A DNA stretch of 64,000 nt from Bacillus sp. 123MFChir2 (GCF_000383235.1 NZ_KB910928.1:78198-142197); one strand, 5' to 3'; positions 24,676 through 33,370 are shown, counted from the stretch's first letter. Numbers and translations are program-made. The notes: generated by a model not told the origin, from the letters alone.

Positions 24676-25368
24676 CTAAACCGCATCCTTTTTTTCAATA
24701 TCTCGAATTGATAAGTAAGCAATTATAATTCCAACAGCTGCAAAGGCAAGTTGAATGGGAATAGTCATGACCACTGAGAATCCTGGATTATAAGAACAAG
24801 CGAATGAAACAACAAGCAATGATGATACAATTGTGATGGGAACAGAATGCTTACGCATCCCGAAATATAGCGGAATTAAACTTGTACCTGCAGCAGCAAT
24901 TGCAAATGGAATCATATTAATCGATTGCTGCATCCAGTCAGTAAATGTAATAGAGTATGACATAAACGAAAAATATCTATGTAAAACAAAGACAGCACCT
25001 GTAACAACCGTATGAGATAACCAAATTGTTATAAATGTCAGTATAGCTATAATGGCTAATTTACTCGTAATAATTTTCTTCCGCTTAATCGGATAAGAGA
25101 ACATGAGCATGATTGTCTTATTTTTATATTCTTCAATCACTAATTGCGCAAGTAATACTGCTGCAAATACAATAAACGTTGCCCGCACCATTGCCCCTAT
25201 CAATAAAAATGCATCCTCAGCATTCGTCATAATTACATCCTTTTCCACTTCCTGTATATAGTTCATGAAAATGAATAAGGCTATAATAATGATGTTGGCA
25301 ACGAGCGCTCCTTTTACATACCAACCAAAGTTTAATTTTTTCATTTCTAGCTTCATGAGGTGTAGCAT
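24676..25368 (-). CDS. ABC-2 type permease subunit (second)
   Basis: This 230-residue integral membrane protein has about six hydrophobic segments. It is related to the gene at 25398-26078: both start M-L-x-L-x-(K/R)-L-E and share an EYKNKTIMLMFSYPIKRKKI-type block (EFKEKTMTVMFMYPINRKKM in the other). It forms the exporter with the ATPase at 26071-26994. Paired permeases of this kind occur in bacitracin and lantibiotic self-protection and antibiotic-export systems. AGGGGAAGAG lies before the ATG. Substrate unknown. Confidence 0.8.
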   Translation of the reverse strand: MLHLMKLEMKKLNFGWYVKGALVANIIIIALFIFMNYIQEVEKDVIMTNAEDAFLLIGAMVRATFIVFAAVLLAQLVIEEYKNKTIMLMFSYPIKRKKIITSKLAIIAILTFITIWLSHTVVTGAVFVLHRYFSFMSYSITFTDWMQQSINMIPFAIAAAGTSLIPLYFGMRKHSVPITIVSSLLVVSFACSYNPGFSVVMTIPIQLAFAAVGIIIAYLSIRDIEKKDAV

Positions 25369-25397
25369 AATGGACTCTTCCCCCTAGTACGCTTAAT

Positions 25398-26078
25398 TTA
25401 CTTAAACAAATCCACTTTCTCTATTTTCCTTACAGTCATATAGGCAATCAATAATCCAACACAAGCTAATGTAATAGGAATGAAAACAATATCGTACAAT
25501 GAAGAATTACCACTTAAGCTAGAGGTTAGTAATGACATAATAATAACCCCGGATACAATCGTTGTCCGCACGGAATACTTTTTCATGCCAAAATATAAGG
25601 GAATCAAGCTAATTCCAGTTGCCGCAATAGCATTCATTAATAATTTAGATGCATTTTGCATAAGAATTATCATCGTTAATGGCTCTGCTATGACTGAATA
25701 ATATATATTTACTATATAAAAGAAACTAAAAATGACAATGTCACAAATAACAATCGAAAGAAATGTAAAGATCATAATAATGAACAATTTTGCAATCATC
25801 ATTTTTTTCCGATTAATCGGATACATAAACATGACTGTCATTGTCTTTTCTTTAAATTCTTGAATAATAAATTTAGCAATTAAGCTTGCCCCAAATATCA
25901 TAAATGTTGCTTTCACAAAAATATCAATAAACCGAAAAGCATCATCATAACTTTTAAATTCTCCATCAAGCATGATTAATGTAACAAACCCTAACATAAT
26001 AAGAAGCGCTATAAAGGCCCCTTTAATGACTGGCCATAATTTGAATTTAACAAGTTCTAACCTTATTAAATTAAGCAT
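25398..26078 (-). CDS. ABC-2 type permease subunit (first)
   Basis: The 226-residue membrane protein has about six helices and is paralogous to the next gene. The ATG at 26078 is chosen because GAGAGGGA precedes it; it overlaps the ATPase gene by 8 bp. The conserved cytoplasmic block EFKEKTMTVMFMYPINRKKM sits after the second helix. It probably pairs with the other permease as a heterodimeric channel driven by the upstream ATPase. Confidence 0.82.
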   Translation of the reverse strand: MLNLIRLELVKFKLWPVIKGAFIALLIMLGFVTLIMLDGEFKSYDDAFRFIDIFVKATFMIFGASLIAKFIIQEFKEKTMTVMFMYPINRKKMMIAKLFIIMIFTFLSIVICDIVIFSFFYIVNIYYSVIAEPLTMIILMQNASKLLMNAIAATGISLIPLYFGMKKYSVRTTIVSGVIIMSLLTSSLSGNSSLYDIVFIPITLACVGLLIAYMTVRKIEKVDLFK

Positions 26079-26994
26079 GGATTCCCTCTCCATTCATAAG
26101 ATTTAAGAAATACTCTTCCAATGAACTATTCTTTTTATTGATACTCTCAATTTCTATATCATTCATAATCAATGTTTTCGAAATGGCTTGTTGCGTTGCT
26201 GACGTGTCATAAATGCGAATTATATTTTCACTCATAATTTTATAATTTGTCAGGTGCAGTCTATTTTCTAACAGATAAGCTGCTTGTTTCACATCTTGAA
26301 CAGTGACTTCAATATACTCCGTTTGTTGCCCATTAATACTTTTCATCGAAACTTCTTTTATTAACTTCCCATTTTGAATGACACCAATTGTATCTGCCAT
26401 TTGTTCCATTTCACCTAAAATGTGGCTAGACACTAACAGCGTAATTCCATATTCTTTACAAAGTATTTTAAATAATTCACGTAACTCTTTAATGCCGATT
26501 GGATCTAAACCGTTAATCGGTTCATCTAAAATTAACAACTCTGGTTTTGTTGTAATCGCTCTAGCAATCCCTAATCGCTGTTTCATCCCAAGTGAAAAAT
26601 CTTTTACTTGCTTATCATCAACATTGTGTAAATTAACAAGATCTAACGCTCGGTCAATTGCTTTCTTGTCATAATACCCCATATATTCGCAGTGTAAATT
26701 CAAATTCTCTTTAGCTGTTAGTTTTTCATAAAAAATTGGATATTCGATAATTGTCCCCATTCGCTTTAACACTTCATATGAAGTATTCGTTAATTTCTCA
26801 CCGAAAATCTCAATTTCACCGCTCGTCGGTTTAATTAAATTCGTAATCATTTTCATAATTGTTGTTTTACCAGCACCGTTCGGTCCTAAAAATCCATATA
26901 TTTCGCCTTGTTTCACGTGCATATTCACGTTAGAAATCACTTCTTTACCTTGAAACACTTTCGTTAATTGATTCGTTTTCAATACGTACGTCAT
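26071..26994 (-). CDS. ABC transporter ATP-binding protein, BcrA-like
   Basis: The 307-residue ATPase energises the two permeases that follow. It has Walker A GPNGAGKTT (37-45), the signature SLGMKQRLGIARA, Walker B LLILDEPINGLDP and a switch His in LLVSSHILGEMEQMADT. The C-terminal 80 residues are the extra domain seen in drug and bacteriocin exporters of the BcrA type. A two-component system lies just upstream on the same strand, which suggests induction by a cell-envelope-active compound; this is inferred. Confidence 0.9.
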   Translation of the reverse strand: MTYVLKTNQLTKVFQGKEVISNVNMHVKQGEIYGFLGPNGAGKTTIMKMITNLIKPTSGEIEIFGEKLTNTSYEVLKRMGTIIEYPIFYEKLTAKENLNLHCEYMGYYDKKAIDRALDLVNLHNVDDKQVKDFSLGMKQRLGIARAITTKPELLILDEPINGLDPIGIKELRELFKILCKEYGITLLVSSHILGEMEQMADTIGVIQNGKLIKEVSMKSINGQQTEYIEVTVQDVKQAAYLLENRLHLTNYKIMSENIIRIYDTSATQQAISKTLIMNDIEIESINKKNSSLEEYFLNLMNGEGIHA

Positions 26995-27091
26995 CTTTCA
27001 TGCCCCTTTCGCTTCCGTTCTATATTTATATAATAAGCAATGAAATTCTCTTTTTTCTTACCTATTCCTTACAAATTTCTTAAGATAAAAA

Positions 27092-27120
27092 AGCTTGTAG
27101 AATTGCTCTCTCTACAAGCT
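27092..27120 (-). terminator. Terminator after the histidine kinase gene
   Basis: AGCTTGTAGA pairs with TCTACAAGCT around nine bases. A U6 run follows on the minus strand. It overlaps the kinase stop codon and separates the two-component genes from the exporter. Confidence 0.8.
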
Positions 27121-28054
27121 AAAAATTGATTCTTCTTAACATAACCGTAAACACAGTTTTTTCATAGGGCGTACTAGATAGGTGAATTTCTCCCCCTAAT
27201 GCTTCTACAAGACGCTTTGTAATCGTAAGTCCAAGTCCGCTGCCTTGATACAATCGATTTCGTGAATCTTCTAATGTGTACATCCGTTCAAATACTTTAT
27301 CGATATGAGATTCAGATATTCCTTTTCCTTTATCCCATATGTCCACGTACACAAATTGCTCATCACTTCGCAGTGTAATCCCTAATGTTTTTCCGTCTCC
27401 TCCGTAGGCAATTGCGTTTGAAATTAAGTTATTCATAATTCTTCCGATAACTTCTGTATTCCCGTGCGCATATATCGGCGTTTCCGGTATATCAATACGA
27501 ACGTCAAATCCTTGTGTGGTTAATAAATCATAAAATGACAGTATATGTTCCTGACAAATTTCATTCATATAGACCCGTGTCATTACAATCTCTTTATCGC
27601 CAGATTCTAATTTGGCAAGATCGAAAAATTTACGAATAAGATCGAGCACTTCTAATGTTTTTGTATGAACTTTTTCTAGTAATACCTTCCGATTGTCTTC
27701 ACTTATCGTTTTATCTACAGCTAAAATTTCTACATAACCAAGAATAACAGTAAGCGGCGTCTTTAAATCATGCGAAATGTTAGAAAGCATCTTTCTCATA
27801 GAAATTTCTAGTTTCGAATGCTTCGCAATTGTTTTTTTCTTTTCATCTAACAAATAATTAATCGCCACTAATAATGACTTCAATTCTTTATCATCCGTCA
27901 CTACTAATAAATTTTCACTCGTTTGCTTTTCCAAAATCATTTGCAGTTTTTCATATATATAAAGTAAATTCGCACTTCGATTTTTTCCCGTGCGATATTG
28001 AAAATAAATGATACAAAGTAATACAAAAATAATTGCTGTTAAAAATGTAACCAT
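27119..28054 (-). CDS. Sensor histidine kinase with a single membrane helix
   Basis: This 311-residue kinase has one N-terminal membrane helix (about 2-20) and almost no extracellular domain. It may sense within the membrane or through the exporter. The H-box is SNISHDLKTPLTV (His95). The N-box NNLISNAIAYG and the G-boxes DKGKGIS and GSGLGLTITKRL are intact. It starts one base after the response-regulator stop. The small input domain resembles intramembrane-sensing kinases that respond to envelope antibiotics; this is inferred. Confidence 0.9.
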   Translation of the reverse strand: MVTFLTAIIFVLLCIIYFQYRTGKNRSANLLYIYEKLQMILEKQTSENLLVVTDDKELKSLLVAINYLLDEKKKTIAKHSKLEISMRKMLSNISHDLKTPLTVILGYVEILAVDKTISEDNRKVLLEKVHTKTLEVLDLIRKFFDLAKLESGDKEIVMTRVYMNEICQEHILSFYDLLTTQGFDVRIDIPETPIYAHGNTEVIGRIMNNLISNAIAYGGDGKTLGITLRSDEQFVYVDIWDKGKGISESHIDKVFERMYTLEDSRNRLYQGSGLGLTITKRLVEALGGEIHLSSTPYEKTVFTVMLRRINF

Positions 28055-28055
28055 T

Positions 28056-28751
28056 CTATATCACTTCCAACTTATAACCGATACCCCATAATGTCTTAAT
28101 GTACTGCGGCTGAGAAGGGTCGTCCTCAATTTTTTCTCGCAGCCTTCTCATATGTACATTAATGACATTCTCATCACCGTAATATTCTTCATTCCAAATT
28201 AAGCTATAAATTTGCGCCTTCGTAAACACGCGATTTTGATTGGTCGCAAATAGCTTTAATAGCTCGAACTCTTTCGATGTAAGCTTAATAGTTTCGTCGT
28301 TTTTTTGAACAGTAAAATTAGCCGTATCAACTTTCAAATTTCCAATCACAATCATGTCATCTTGTACTTGCTGCGGAGCGGAATACGTAGTTGACCGGCG
28401 AATTCCAGCCTTCACTCGTGCCGATAACTCAATCATAGAAAACGGCTTACAAATATAATCATCAGCACCAAGCCCAAGTCCTAATGCTTTATCCAAATCC
28501 GTATCCTTTGCTGACATAATTAAAATCGGAACAGAGCTCTTTTTCCGAATCCTATTCATCACTTCTAAGCCATCTATTTTAGGCATCATAATATCAAGAA
28601 TAACTAAATCAAACTGATCTTGTGAAAATTTAGTAAGCCCTTCCTCTCCATCTGAAGCTACCGCTACAACAAACCCCTCTTTCGTTAAATACCCATTCAC
28701 CATTTCTTGAATAGATATATCGTCTTCTACTAATAAAATTTTATGTTGCAC
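28056..28751 (-). CDS. OmpR-family response regulator
   Basis: This DNA-binding regulator of 231 residues has a receiver domain with acidic D10/D11 and phospho-acceptor D53 in VILDIMMPKIDG, a switch Ser/Lys in ILIMSAKD, and a C-terminal winged helix (about 130-231) with SKEFELLKLFATN and VINVHMRRLREKIE. It is the first gene of the pair with the kinase at 27119-28054. Likely targets are its own unit and the exporter, but no clear repeat was found. Confidence 0.92.
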   Translation of the reverse strand: MQHKILLVEDDISIQEMVNGYLTKEGFVVAVASDGEEGLTKFSQDQFDLVILDIMMPKIDGLEVMNRIRKKSSVPILIMSAKDTDLDKALGLGLGADDYICKPFSMIELSARVKAGIRRSTTYSAPQQVQDDMIVIGNLKVDTANFTVQKNDETIKLTSKEFELLKLFATNQNRVFTKAQIYSLIWNEEYYGDENVINVHMRRLREKIEDDPSQPQYIKTLWGIGYKLEVI

Positions 28752-29048
28752 ACCATCACCCGTTTTCTTGAAAATTTATACTTATATTGTAATATGATGG
28801 TTGAATTCGGTAAACAAAATATACTGAGTCGCTCACATATAACCATGCCCATTCTTTTATACCGATTAGCATGTAGCATCGTTCCTCGTTTCAATTCCTC
28901 ATATACGAATACAATTACCTTCAAATGGACTTTATTTCTAATAAAATATAATATTCAATAATCTTATCAATCGGACAAGCATACAAGCAAAATAGACACA
29001 ATGGCATATAATTAAATTACATCCTAAAAGAAAGGAGTTTTATTATTT

Positions 29049-29633
29049 TTGTCAGCAAAACACTTTAATTCTTATGGGCATCCTGCTCCGACCCCAAAAT
29101 ATCCAAGGGAATCCACTTTATTTACAACAGGAGCTATATGGAGAAACCCCAATACTGATGTCGTGATCGTCACGCTTTTAAATGAGGATTACAACATGCC
29201 TCAAACCGTCACTGTATCCGTGTTAGATTGGCAAAACACGTGTAATCCGGCCGAAGTTGCCAAGTCTGCATATTTATGTGGACAAGTCGTCACTCCAACT
29301 TTAAACACCACACAAATGATTCAATCTCAGCAAGGAAACAACGTTCAACCGATTCTCACACCGTTCACGTTTACAATTCCTCCTCGTAATCTTCTCGTGA
29401 TTCACGCAGTTCTCCCAAATTCTTTTCAGCAACCAAGCCCTTTCTACGAAGTACTTGTGACTTCTCAACACGGACCTTCCAAAAGTGTCATCACGAACAC
29501 ATTTGGAATCAATGCTGCGGGTGTTCCGCAAGAAGGAAATACAGTCTTGCATAATCAATTTTCACCTACTCCTGTCACCTCATATGGTCTCCCGCACTAT
29601 CCTTACGCTCCTCTTAGCCCTGTCACACCATAA
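29049..29633 (+). CDS. Uncharacterised 194-residue protein, possibly spore- or surface-associated
   Basis: I do not recognise a characterised family. The product is rich in Pro, Thr, Asn and Val, has no signal peptide or membrane helix, and looks beta-rich (VVIVTLLNEDYN, VTVSVLDW, FTFTIPPRNLLVIHAVLPN). The Pro-rich ends (YGHPAPTPKYPRES and HYPYAPLSPVTP) recall spore-coat or exosporium proteins; this is inferred. The start is a TTG about 10 bp after AAAGGAG. A CATATAATTA element upstream weakly resembles a late mother-cell -10. It ends in a good terminator. Confidence 0.6.
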   Translation: MSAKHFNSYGHPAPTPKYPRESTLFTTGAIWRNPNTDVVIVTLLNEDYNMPQTVTVSVLDWQNTCNPAEVAKSAYLCGQVVTPTLNTTQMIQSQQGNNVQPILTPFTFTIPPRNLLVIHAVLPNSFQQPSPFYEVLVTSQHGPSKSVITNTFGINAAGVPQEGNTVLHNQFSPTPVTSYGLPHYPYAPLSPVTP

Positions 29634-29676
29634 GGGAACAGATTATTACAGATCCACAATTTAGAGATACGAGTGA

Positions 29677-29712
29677 AAAGCCCCTTCAGTTTATACACTG
29701 AAGAGGCTTTTT
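29677..29712. terminator. Terminator, usable in both directions
   Basis: AAAAGCC(C)CTTCAGT pairs with ACTGAAG(A)GGCTTTT around a short loop, with A and T runs on the two sides. Confidence 0.8.
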
Positions 29713-29726
29713 AATAAATACATCGA

Positions 29727-29889
29727 CTACCAATTCGTTTTAACATATTTCCACAATAATTCCTTTACGACAACTTTTCCGCTCTCATATCCCAGTTTCA
29801 TTTCTTCCCTCAACAATAATATGTTGAAAGGCCTTTTGGTCACCAGCAACCATTCTCTCTAGCCATTCCTGCCATTCTGTTTTGTCCAC
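29727..29889 (-). pseudogene. Frameshifted gene remnant, possibly ECF sigma-like at the N-terminus
   Basis: A GTG at 29889 opens VDKTEWQEWLERMVAGDQKA and 14 more codons, then hits TGA at 29785. The start, with ERMVAGDQKAFQHI, resembles the first helix of ECF sigma factors. A second frame, open from about 29850 to a TAG at 29727, encodes REEMKLGYESGKVVVKELLW and a basic tail. Joining the two frames needs one shift within about 30 bp. I infer a decayed or internally deleted gene. Two independent tiny peptides are the alternative. Confidence 0.3.
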
Positions 29890-30200
29890 GGTTAGAACCC
29901 CCTCTGTCTCTCGTAAAATAGTCTATATTTCTAGATTCGCTCCATACCTCTTTCTAAGGGGTGTATAACTTCCTACTGTATATAGCGCCATTTTACAAAT
30001 TCATTACAATCTAATGTTATGTCATCTTGCTATCCATCCCTTTCATAATACCAGCCTTTCCACCATCAATAGATTCAAGATTTTTGTAAATCTTTTCCCT
30101 TAAAGTAGTTTTCACTCTTATATTCGCTCTTTTCTGTAAAAAGGTTCAGAATTTTTTCGCGAATATAAAAAATAATGTAAATACTCAATCACTCTATGAA
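29890..30200. other. AT-rich intergenic stretch, no gene seen
   Basis: I find no reading frame with a ribosome site, no clear promoter and no strong hairpin. Stop codons are frequent in all frames. Decayed sequence is likely between the remnant at 29727-29889 and the inverted repeat copy. Confidence 0.5.
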
Positions 30201-30204
30201 AAAA

Positions 30205-30345
30205 GACAGCAATCTATATAAATACAAATTGAAAAAATGACATAAAAACCAATTTTTTAGGGGAGGAGACCAGAGCAACTAGCCATGCATAGAGGCAATC
30301 AGGGCCTTTTCCTGCCACACGCAAAATTTAAGAACTAAGAAAGGC
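30205..30345 (-). repeat. Dispersed intergenic repeat, inverted partial copy
   Basis: On the minus strand this reads GGAAAAGGCCCTGATTGCC, TATGCATGGC, then CCCTAAAAAATTGG and a TTTTTATGTCATTTTTTCAA tail. The tail matches the copy at 4330-4540 almost exactly. The left blocks have drifted. Opposite orientation to neighbours shows that the element is mobile or was mobilised. Confidence 0.65.
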
Positions 30346-30449
30346 ACCAATCTATATGCTGAAAAACGATAGCATAACAAGGTTTTTGGAAATATTTGTA
30401 GAATAATAGTCTGTAATGAAAGAAAAAAGCAGAAAGGAAAATAATTTGA

Positions 30450-31073
30450 ATGGATAAATTGGATTATTTAAAGCAACAAATAAAAGAAAAGTACAAAAAG
30501 CATAATGGAGATAGACCCTTTATTCTTGCGATAGATGGTTTAAGTGGTGCTGGGAAAACGACATTCGTACAGCACCTAAAAAATGACTTCGATAATGTAG
30601 TCATTATCCATATAGATGACCATATTGTTGAGCGAGCTAAAAGATATCATACAGGGCACGATGAATGGTTTGAATATTATCAGTTACAATGGGATACTAC
30701 TTATCTAAAAGAACACTTATACGACAAATTGTATCAAAACAAAAAGTATCTATCTTTGCCATTTTACAACAAGGAAAAAGATACATTTACATAGAGAACC
30801 ATAAATATATCACCTAAAAGTATTGTAATCATTGAAGGTATTTTTCTTTTGCGGGAAGAATGGAAAACATTTTATGATTACGTAGTATTCTTAGATTGCC
30901 CTAGAGAGATAAGATACGAGCGTGTACTTCATCGTGATACATACATAGGGAATTTGGAAGAGCGATTAAAGAAATACCAAAATAGATATTGGGTAGCAGA
31001 AGATTATTATTTAAAAAAGCAAAAGCCTTTAGAACTTGCTCATTACGTTCAACAACTAGATGGGGCTAATTAA
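30450..31073 (+). pseudogene. Uridine-kinase-like P-loop kinase broken by an in-frame TAG
   Basis: The frame encodes a small-molecule kinase-like P-loop protein: Walker A GLSGAGKTT (30-38), then IIHIDDHIV, and after the break IVIIEGIFLLREEW and VVFLDCPREIRYERVLHRD, the lid region. Codon 115 (30792-30794) is TAG. The same frame then stays open to the TAA at 31071-31073, 208 codons in all, so a single point change explains the break. The second half alone lacks the P-loop. The start ATG follows AGAAAGGA. A hairpin terminator follows. Substrate unknown; a sequencing error is possible. Confidence 0.8.
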
Positions 31074-31094
31074 TAATGATTTGCTACTCTAAAA

Positions 31095-31132
31095 AATAAG
31101 CGTATTCGAGTTTTATTTCGAATACGCTTATT
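31095..31132 (+). terminator. Terminator of the broken kinase gene
   Basis: A perfect 15-bp stem (AATAAGCGTATTCGA and its complement) with an eight-base T-rich loop. Confidence 0.75.
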
Positions 31133-31199
31133 AATTTGAAGAAAATAAAAAAACAAGTTGAACAGAGCCAAAAAATTTAAAAATGGTGGGAGGTTTTTC

Positions 31200-31268
31200 A
31201 TGGACTATCTTCAACCAAACCTGTCGTCGCTCTCCCCTGTTTATTACGCTATTAAAGGTCCACCCTAA
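31200..31268 (+). CDS. Possible 22-residue peptide
   Basis: An ATG with GTGGGAGG 6-13 bp upstream opens a short frame (MDYLQPNLSSLSPVYYAIKG, then two Pro). The strong ribosome site is the only support. It could be a leader peptide, a remnant or chance. Confidence 0.3.
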   Translation: MDYLQPNLSSLSPVYYAIKGPP

Positions 31269-31380
31269 ATCCCTATAGAACTTCTTATTTACCTATAAGC
31301 TTCATTTCTACACTCAACAATGATATGATGGAGTTCACTATGAATGTTTACAATTCAATGTATATAAAAGGAGATTTCAT

Positions 31381-31554
31381 ATGTCAGAAAATAAAAAAGT
31401 AAGCCTAGCAGATGTAATGCGCGAACAACTTGCGAAGAAAAAGCAAGGAAACGGAAATGGAGCAACTGCTAAAAATCAAAATCAAGCAACGAAGAAGTTA
31501 CAAAATCAACAAACAAAGAAACCAAACAATCAACGTAGACGCACAGGTGTATAA
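31381..31554 (+). CDS. Small basic protein encoded upstream of ywbE
   Basis: The 57-residue product has a helical start (SENKKVSLADVMREQLAKKK) and then a low-complexity tail rich in Asn, Gln, Lys and Arg ending QRRRTGV. This resembles RNA-binding or disordered proteins. AAAGGAG precedes the ATG. Its stop codon abuts the ywbE start, so the two genes are co-transcribed and coupled. I do not recognise a characterised family. Confidence 0.75.
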   Translation: MSENKKVSLADVMREQLAKKKQGNGNGATAKNQNQATKKLQNQQTKKPNNQRRRTGV

Positions 31555-31746
31555 ATGAACGGACAAAAACGCGCAAATATATCGCCTGGTCTCGAAGTTG
31601 ACATTGTTCTAAAGCAAGATCAGCGTACGGGGAAATTAACACGAGGGATTGTGAAAGACATTTTGACAAACTCACCGTCCCATCCGCACGGCATCAAAGT
31701 ACGTTTACAAGACGGACAAGTTGGTCGAGTGCAGCACATTGTGTAA
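31555..31746 (+). CDS. ywbE: YwbE family protein
   Basis: This conserved 63-residue protein of unknown function (DUF2196) has a compact beta fold resembling KOW/SH3 nucleic-acid binders: GLEVDIVLKQDQRTGKLTRG, then IVKDILTNSPSHPHGIKV and GQVGRVQHIV. It follows the small basic gene with no gap. The neighbouring ywbD is also its neighbour in B. subtilis, here in convergent orientation. Confidence 0.88.
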   Translation: MNGQKRANISPGLEVDIVLKQDQRTGKLTRGIVKDILTNSPSHPHGIKVRLQDGQVGRVQHIV

Positions 31747-31750
31747 TAAG

Positions 31751-31786
31751 AAAAGGAGCTCCTTTTATAACTGAGCTCCTTTTTTG
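31751..31786 (+). terminator. Terminator of the ywbE unit
   Basis: AAAAGGAGCTC pairs with GAGCTCCTTTT around 11 bases, followed by T residues. Confidence 0.85.
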
Positions 31787-31794
31787 ATGTCTTC

Positions 31795-31980
31795 TATTAC
31801 TAATTTATAAATCCATTTTAACTTTTCAACGTATAAGTCACTGCTAGCCAAAACAAAAAGTGATCTCCACTTATTTTCTCTCTTTGTTTTAACATTGCAC
31901 GTGGTAGGAAAAGGCACTGACCGCTTCTACACACGGCCAGATGCTCTCATCCACCTAAAAAGAAAGCGGTTTTTATTTTA
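31795..31980 (+). repeat. Dispersed intergenic repeat, full-length copy
   Basis: All blocks are present in order: TTTTCAACGTATAAGTCACTG, an AAAAAGTGATC segment, TTTGTTTTAACATTGCACGT, GGTAGGAAAAGGCACTGACC, an ACACGGCCAG arm, CCACCTAAAAAGAAAG and GGTTTTTATTTTA. Its right end supplies the stop codon region of ywbD (31973-31975), so insertion may have reset the end of that gene. It lies between convergent genes. Confidence 0.75.
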
Positions 31981-33169
31981 TCTTCTTAATAAACACAACT
32001 TTTAAATAATCACCTTCTGGAAACTGCGAAATAGTCCGGAAGTCCTCTGGTAATGAATGTTCTTCTAACACTTTATACTTGCCATTCATTTCTTTAAATG
32101 CTGTATCAATGAAGCCTTTGAACTTTTTCATACCGAAAGTACTGCAATTAGTAGAAGCTACAATAATACCGTTATTTTCTGTAATCGCAATGGCTTCTTT
32201 TAGTAGGTTTTTATAATCTTTTGCAGCGCTAAATGTATATTTTTTTGAACGCGCAAAGCTTGGTGGGTCCAGAATGACCATATCAAACTTCAGAGCTTTC
32301 TTTACTGCATATTTGAAATAGTGAAATACATCTTCTACGATAATATCTTGCGCTTCGTAATCAACACCGTTTACGCTAAATTGCTCAATTGTTTTACTTA
32401 AGCTGCGGTTCGCAAGGTCCACACTTGTCGTCTTTACCGCTCCGCCAAGTGCTGCAAAGACAGAAAACGCACCTGTGTAGGAGAACATATTCAAGACCGT
32501 CTTTTCAGCTGCATATTTGTCGCGAATTTGCTTTCTTACATTACGTTGATCTAAAAAGACACCAACCATTGCTCCGTCATTTAAATATACCGCAAAGTTG
32601 ACCCCATTCTCTTTGACGATAATCGGAAATTCTCCGCGTTCTCCTGTTACAAAATCGTCTTCTTCAATATATTGTCCCTTAGTATCAAAGCGCTTTTTCT
32701 GATAGATCGCTTTAAATGTAGTCACATTCTGTAAGGAATCGATAATCTCTTTACTAAATTGATAAATGCCTTCACTGTACCAGCTAATCACGTAATACCC
32801 ATCATAGTAATCAATGATTAAGCCGCCGATTCCATCACCTTCACCGTTGAACACGCGAAATGCGGTTGTATCTGAATCCTCATAAAAGCTTTTACGTTTA
32901 CTTAAAGCAGATTTAATCTTCTTTTCAAAGAAGGCTTGGTCGATTTGTTCTTGTTCTTTTCTTGTTAGAAGCCAGCCATATCCTTTATTTTGCTTTCCAT
33001 AATATCCTGTACCAATAAACTTATTTTTGTCGTCTACAAGTTTTACGATTGTACCTTCTACATTTACATCCTGTAAATTTATAATCGCTTCTTTCGCAAT
33101 AAGTGGATAGCCACTTTTTAATTCGTTTATGTATTTCGTCTTAACCTTTAAAGTAACTTCTGTTTTCAT
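31973..33169 (-). CDS. ywbD: Class I SAM-dependent rRNA cytosine methyltransferase, RlmI/YwbD-like
   Basis: The 398-residue protein starts with a PUA-like RNA-binding domain (about 1-90), followed by a Rossmann methyltransferase domain with motif I VLNMFSYTGAFSVFAALGG and motif IV MVILDPPSFARSK, as in 23S rRNA m5C1962 methyltransferases. Activity on rRNA is inferred by family. The gene lies next to ywbE in convergent orientation. Its stop codon falls in the edge of the repeat copy at 31795-31980. Confidence 0.88.
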   Translation of the reverse strand: MKTEVTLKVKTKYINELKSGYPLIAKEAIINLQDVNVEGTIVKLVDDKNKFIGTGYYGKQNKGYGWLLTRKEQEQIDQAFFEKKIKSALSKRKSFYEDSDTTAFRVFNGEGDGIGGLIIDYYDGYYVISWYSEGIYQFSKEIIDSLQNVTTFKAIYQKKRFDTKGQYIEEDDFVTGERGEFPIIVKENGVNFAVYLNDGAMVGVFLDQRNVRKQIRDKYAAEKTVLNMFSYTGAFSVFAALGGAVKTTSVDLANRSLSKTIEQFSVNGVDYEAQDIIVEDVFHYFKYAVKKALKFDMVILDPPSFARSKKYTFSAAKDYKNLLKEAIAITENNGIIVASTNCSTFGMKKFKGFIDTAFKEMNGKYKVLEEHSLPEDFRTISQFPEGDYLKVVFIKKIK

Positions 33170-33370
33170 TACCTATCCTACCTTTCCATTTCAATGCTTT
33201 CTAGCTATTAAGAAAGGCCCTATACGAAGTCAGAAGTTTTGTCACAATCTATCTTATGTATGAAACCACTCTATGTTAGAAGCATAAAACAGGGCCGCTT
33301 ATATAAGTATCACCAATAAACGGTCCCTTCTAACTATACCACGTTATTCTTTTACCCACACAACAAGCTT

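Noticed and set aside
24676-26994. Classical BceAB bacitracin module
   Set aside because: The permeases are two short ABC-2 proteins and not a single ten-helix BceB with a large external domain.
33180-33370. Regulatory RNA between ywbD and nos
   Set aside because: Short GGCCCT/AGGGCC-like pieces are far apart and no stable hairpin, T-box or riboswitch motif is visible; it is probably plain 3' sequence of nos.
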